Source: Pradoshia eiseniae
GTDB lineage: Bacteria > Bacillota > Bacilli > Bacillales > Pradoshiaceae
Assembly (NCBI RefSeq): GCF_002946355.1
Contig: NZ_PKOZ01000003.1
Location: forward strand, 117,322 to 181,321
Length of the DNA: 64,000 nucleotides
Direction: 5' to 3'
The notes beneath the pieces were generated by a model, which ran no database searches, was not told where the DNA came from, and was given only the letters and a program-made list of their open reading frames with translations. Position numbers and translations under genes: made by a program. Below are positions 61,419 through 64,000 of the stretch, piece after piece. How positions within the stretch are numbered: the first letter of the stretch is position 1; each line of letters opens with the position of its first letter.

Positions 61419-62690
61419 ATGAGAATTAGAGATTGGGATATTAACCTGAAAATCCGCTTACTTGGCGAAGCATTTGTGCAAATCGCCTTTTGGACGGTTT
61501 TTCCTTTCCTGGCGATTTATTTTGCTGAAAAAATGGGTGTGACTACTGCGAGCGCTCTCTTAATGCTTTCACAAATCATCGCGGTAGCATGCGGCTTATT
61601 TGGGGGCTTTTTTGCCGATCATTTCGGAAGGAGAAGAATGATGCTCATCGCTATTGCCGGTGAATTTCTTGGCTATGGAATTTTTGCGGCAGCGAGCCAT
61701 CCAGGAATCGATTCAGCCATGATTGGGTTTATCGGCTTTACGATTGCGAGCTTATTCTCGAATATTTACCAGCCGGCCGCACAAGCAATGGTAGCAGATG
61801 TGGTAGAGTCTAAGGATAGAAGCTATGTATTTTCTGTCTTCTATATGATGATGAATATAGCGGTTGTCCTTGGACCTATAATCGGTGCTATTTTCTTCAC
61901 AAACCACCGCTTCTGGCTATTGGTTGTCGTAACATGCGGGTCAGCGCTTTTATTCCTGCTGCTGTTCCTATTCTCCCATGAAACCATACCTGAAGGCACA
62001 GCTGTAACGAAAAAACCAATAACCTTCAAGGAGGTTATTAAAGGACAGTTTGCCGATTACAGGGTCATTTTTACCGATCGGGTGCTATTGCTTTTCATCC
62101 TGGCCGGAATTCTTGTTTCCCAAACATTCATGCAGCTGGATTTATTTATTCCTATTCATATTACAGAGACAGTAGATGAGGCACGCCTATTATCCATAGG
62201 AAATTTTGACCTCACCTTGAATGCAACGGAGCTGTTTGGACTCGTTGTAGCCGTTAACGGAGGCATTGTCGCTCTATGTACAGTACTTGTGACAAAATGG
62301 ATGATGACCTATCCTGAAAAATATGTATTTGCCGGATCCTCCATCCTATATGGGTTATCCATTTTATTAATGGGGTTATTCCCTTACCCATGGATGTATA
62401 TCCTTAGCATTATAATCTTCAGCCTCGCTGAACTGATGACCGTCGGCATTGCCCAAAATTTCGTCTCAACGATTGCGCCAACACACCAGCGGGCCATGTA
62501 TTTCTCAGCTGCCCAGCTTCGTTTCAGCATTGGCCGGGTGCTCGCTCCGCTCTCAATCACTTTAGCGGGTCTTATTGGTTCTAGAGAGACGACTTATATT
62601 TTGGCTTTCGTTGCCTTTGCTTCAGCGATTATTTATCTCATCATGTATCGCCTTTACATAAAAAAGGAAATCAAGGCTGTTTCCATATAA
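61419..62690 (+). CDS. MFS transporter
   Basis: 423 residues, twelve membrane segments. The loop between segments 2 and 3 reads GGFFADHFGRRRMM, the major facilitator signature; the N-terminal cytoplasmic stretch is MRIRDWDINLKIRLLGE. It resembles YqjV/YttB-type drug or metabolite efflux proteins; substrate unknown. AAGGAG is 8 bases before ATG. Single gene. Confidence 0.85.
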   Translation: MRIRDWDINLKIRLLGEAFVQIAFWTVFPFLAIYFAEKMGVTTASALLMLSQIIAVACGLFGGFFADHFGRRRMMLIAIAGEFLGYGIFAAASHPGIDSAMIGFIGFTIASLFSNIYQPAAQAMVADVVESKDRSYVFSVFYMMMNIAVVLGPIIGAIFFTNHRFWLLVVVTCGSALLFLLLFLFSHETIPEGTAVTKKPITFKEVIKGQFADYRVIFTDRVLLLFILAGILVSQTFMQLDLFIPIHITETVDEARLLSIGNFDLTLNATELFGLVVAVNGGIVALCTVLVTKWMMTYPEKYVFAGSSILYGLSILLMGLFPYPWMYILSIIIFSLAELMTVGIAQNFVSTIAPTHQRAMYFSAAQLRFSIGRVLAPLSITLAGLIGSRETTYILAFVAFASAIIYLIMYRLYIKKEIKAVSI

Positions 62691-62696
62691 GTCCTG

Positions 62697-62730
62697 CAGC
62701 AGCGCCCTTCGCTTGGGTGCTGTTTTTTTC
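62697..62730 (+). terminator. Terminator of the MFS gene
   Basis: CAGCAGCGCCC pairs with GGGTGCTG around TTCGCTT, followed by TTTTTTT. Confidence 0.85.
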
Positions 62731-62850
62731 AATCCAATTCGATTAGAAAAAGACTGATTCCATCTCCCTCAGGAAGATTGACCAGCCTATTTTATAACCT
62801 TTTTCTTTTCTCTTCAATTGCCTTTTTCCCGCTCCCATTCACTTCTTAGC

Positions 62851-63567
62851 TCATTTTCTCCAAGGGATGAGGTCAGCCGCCAAAATGATAGCGGCAAAGA
62901 CAAAGGCTGTATAAGCAGCAAAATCTGTTTCTCCATAATTCTTGACCCCAATTGCGATATAGGCCCAAACAAACACGAGCGGATACAGGAAATTCTCTTC
63001 CTTTATCCTGAATAAAACGGCAAGAGCAGCCCCAACGATAAGCATGATTACGGTCCAGATTTCATCAGTCAAGCCAAAGCCATCCCAGCCATTCACTTTC
63101 AGTACATAGGCAATATTGACAATGGTAGCCACGCTGATCCAGCCAAGATTAATGGAGAAGGGAGCTTTCTCAAAGAAAGAAGCTCCAGCCTCGGTCAATT
63201 TCCTATACAGCATAATGAGACTGACTAAATACAGGAGCATAACCACGACACTTAGGGCGAATAGTTCATAATGCCACACAATAATCCAGCTTACATTGAA
63301 CAAGCTGCTTAAGATAAACCACGTGCTTGTCTGTGTATAAACAGCGGAGTCTCCCCTGTCACCGACGAACTGTCTGATAATCCAAATTCCAATCAGCAAA
63401 TAAATGAGAGACCAAATGGAAAAGGCATATCCTGCCGGTGTAATTAATACATTGATTTGATTGGATATTTCCCCTGTTGTCTTCCCGTTAATCGGCAATA
63501 TATTGGCGAGTGCGTTTGTGATAATGACCAGCAGGAAGAAAATCGTATTCAAGATTTTTTTATTCAT
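62851..63567 (-). CDS. TspO/MBR-related tryptophan-rich membrane protein
   Basis: 238 residues with six to seven membrane segments and many Trp. NVLITPAGYAFSIWSLIY and SLFNVSWIIVWHYELFALS match the tryptophan-rich sensory protein group, which is longer than classical TspO (about 160). Ligand and role unknown; related proteins bind porphyrins. Start at ATG 63567 with GAAGGGGAAG upstream. Confidence 0.7.
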   Translation of the reverse strand: MNKKILNTIFFLLVIITNALANILPINGKTTGEISNQINVLITPAGYAFSIWSLIYLLIGIWIIRQFVGDRGDSAVYTQTSTWFILSSLFNVSWIIVWHYELFALSVVVMLLYLVSLIMLYRKLTEAGASFFEKAPFSINLGWISVATIVNIAYVLKVNGWDGFGLTDEIWTVIMLIVGAALAVLFRIKEENFLYPLVFVWAYIAIGVKNYGETDFAAYTAFVFAAIILAADLIPWRK

Positions 63568-63748
63568 CAAGCTTCCCCTTCTTTATATATTTTAAGAATC
63601 CTATCCCCTATCTATGCCAAAATTAAACAATATAGAACACCAGCCGCAAGGAAGGTTGTTTTGGCTTCTTTCAGGGTAAAATGGTGAGGTGAAACCTTTC
63701 GCAAAGTAAAACGGTATATAGCTTATAAGAAGAAAGGAGTGTCTGTAT

Positions 63749-64000
63749 ATGAAAAGAGGAACTATTATTCTCATCAGCGGCATTGCCATTGTCGGAATTT
63801 TAATTGCCATGTTCGCGTCAAACTATAACAGCTTTGTTTCAGCTGAAGAGGATGTGGACCAATCGTATTCTCAGATTGAGACGCAGCTGCAAAGGAGAGC
63901 TGACTTGATTCCCAACTTAGTCAACACCGTCAAAGGCTATGCTTCTCATGAGGAATCAGTCATAAAGGATGTAACGGACGCACGGGCAAATCTCGCGAAT
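63749..64000 (+). CDS. lemA: LemA-family protein (3' end outside window)
   Basis: The first 84 codons are visible. One N-terminal membrane segment ([17 protein letters not shown]), then [20 protein letters not shown] and [20 protein letters not shown], the hallmark of LemA coiled-coil proteins (usually about 185 residues). ATG 63749 has AAAGGAG 9 bases upstream. In Bacillaceae it is often followed by a TPM-domain gene, which would lie beyond the window. Confidence 0.87.
   Translation, partial: MKRGTIILISGIAIVGILIAMFASNYNSFVSAEEDVDQSYSQIETQLQRRADLIPNLVNTVKGYASHEESVIKDVTDARANLAN

Noticed and set aside
1-64000. tRNA, rRNA, CRISPR array, prophage or defence island
   Set aside because: No tRNA cloverleaf, rRNA segment, regularly spaced repeat, integrase or phage structural gene was recognised in either strand; the XRE regulator at 51915 stands alone.

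Overview
The window is chromosomal DNA from a low-GC, spore-forming Gram-positive bacterium of the Bacillaceae. This rests on gene content (YhfW-, YfkAB-, YocH-, BmrA-, YfiB/YfiC-, SpoIISA-, ComK- and RsbR-like genes), strong AGGAGG-type ribosome binding sites, frequent TTG/GTG starts and many hairpin-plus-T-run terminators. No rRNA, tRNA or CRISPR array was recognised.

Left part (1-13,900): a hexuronate-utilisation island. A minus-strand operon runs dctP-dctQ-dctM-uxaC-uxaB-uxaA-kdgA-kdgK-uxuB: a TRAP importer, then isomerase, reductase, dehydratase, kinase and aldolase steps taking galacturonate or glucuronate to pyruvate and glyceraldehyde-3-phosphate. A divergent LacI-family regulator lies at its head. 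Near-identical palindromic operators (core AACAACGTTGTT) sit at both promoters, with a cre-like site and a possible leader peptide in the dctP leader. The island is flanked by two almost identical ~500-bp copies of a gene of unknown function in direct orientation, and holds decayed reading frames behind the left copy.

Middle (14,000-38,000): mostly single genes or short operons. They include a solitary MurE-type ligase with an unusual specificity motif, an acetyltransferase, a LytTR/DUF3021 pair, a large secreted nuclease, a hemolysin III-type membrane protein, a probable SpoIISA-type toxin with a small basic gene behind it, a FAD/Rieske oxidoreductase, a catalase with a stress-type promoter, an internally duplicated EamA transporter, an orphan response regulator, a PurR-boxed purine permease, a BmrA-like exporter and a heterodimeric YfiB/YfiC-like exporter.

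Right part (38,000-64,000): acetyltransferases, a ferrochelatase remnant, a two-gene threonine/serine exporter, an exonuclease-BRCT protein, thioredoxin-like, radical SAM, lytic transglycosylase, DinB, signal peptidase and 3D-domain genes, a MaoC-MaoC-FabG cluster next to a truncated R2lox-like gene, a frameshifted comK-like gene, PEP carboxylase, an RsbR paralogue, an MFS transporter, a TspO-like protein and the start of lemA. Two decayed IS1182-type elements, one orphan element end and two copies of a GC-rich intergenic repeat lie here and in the island. Several broken genes carry single-base changes in homopolymers, so sequencing error must be separated from real decay.
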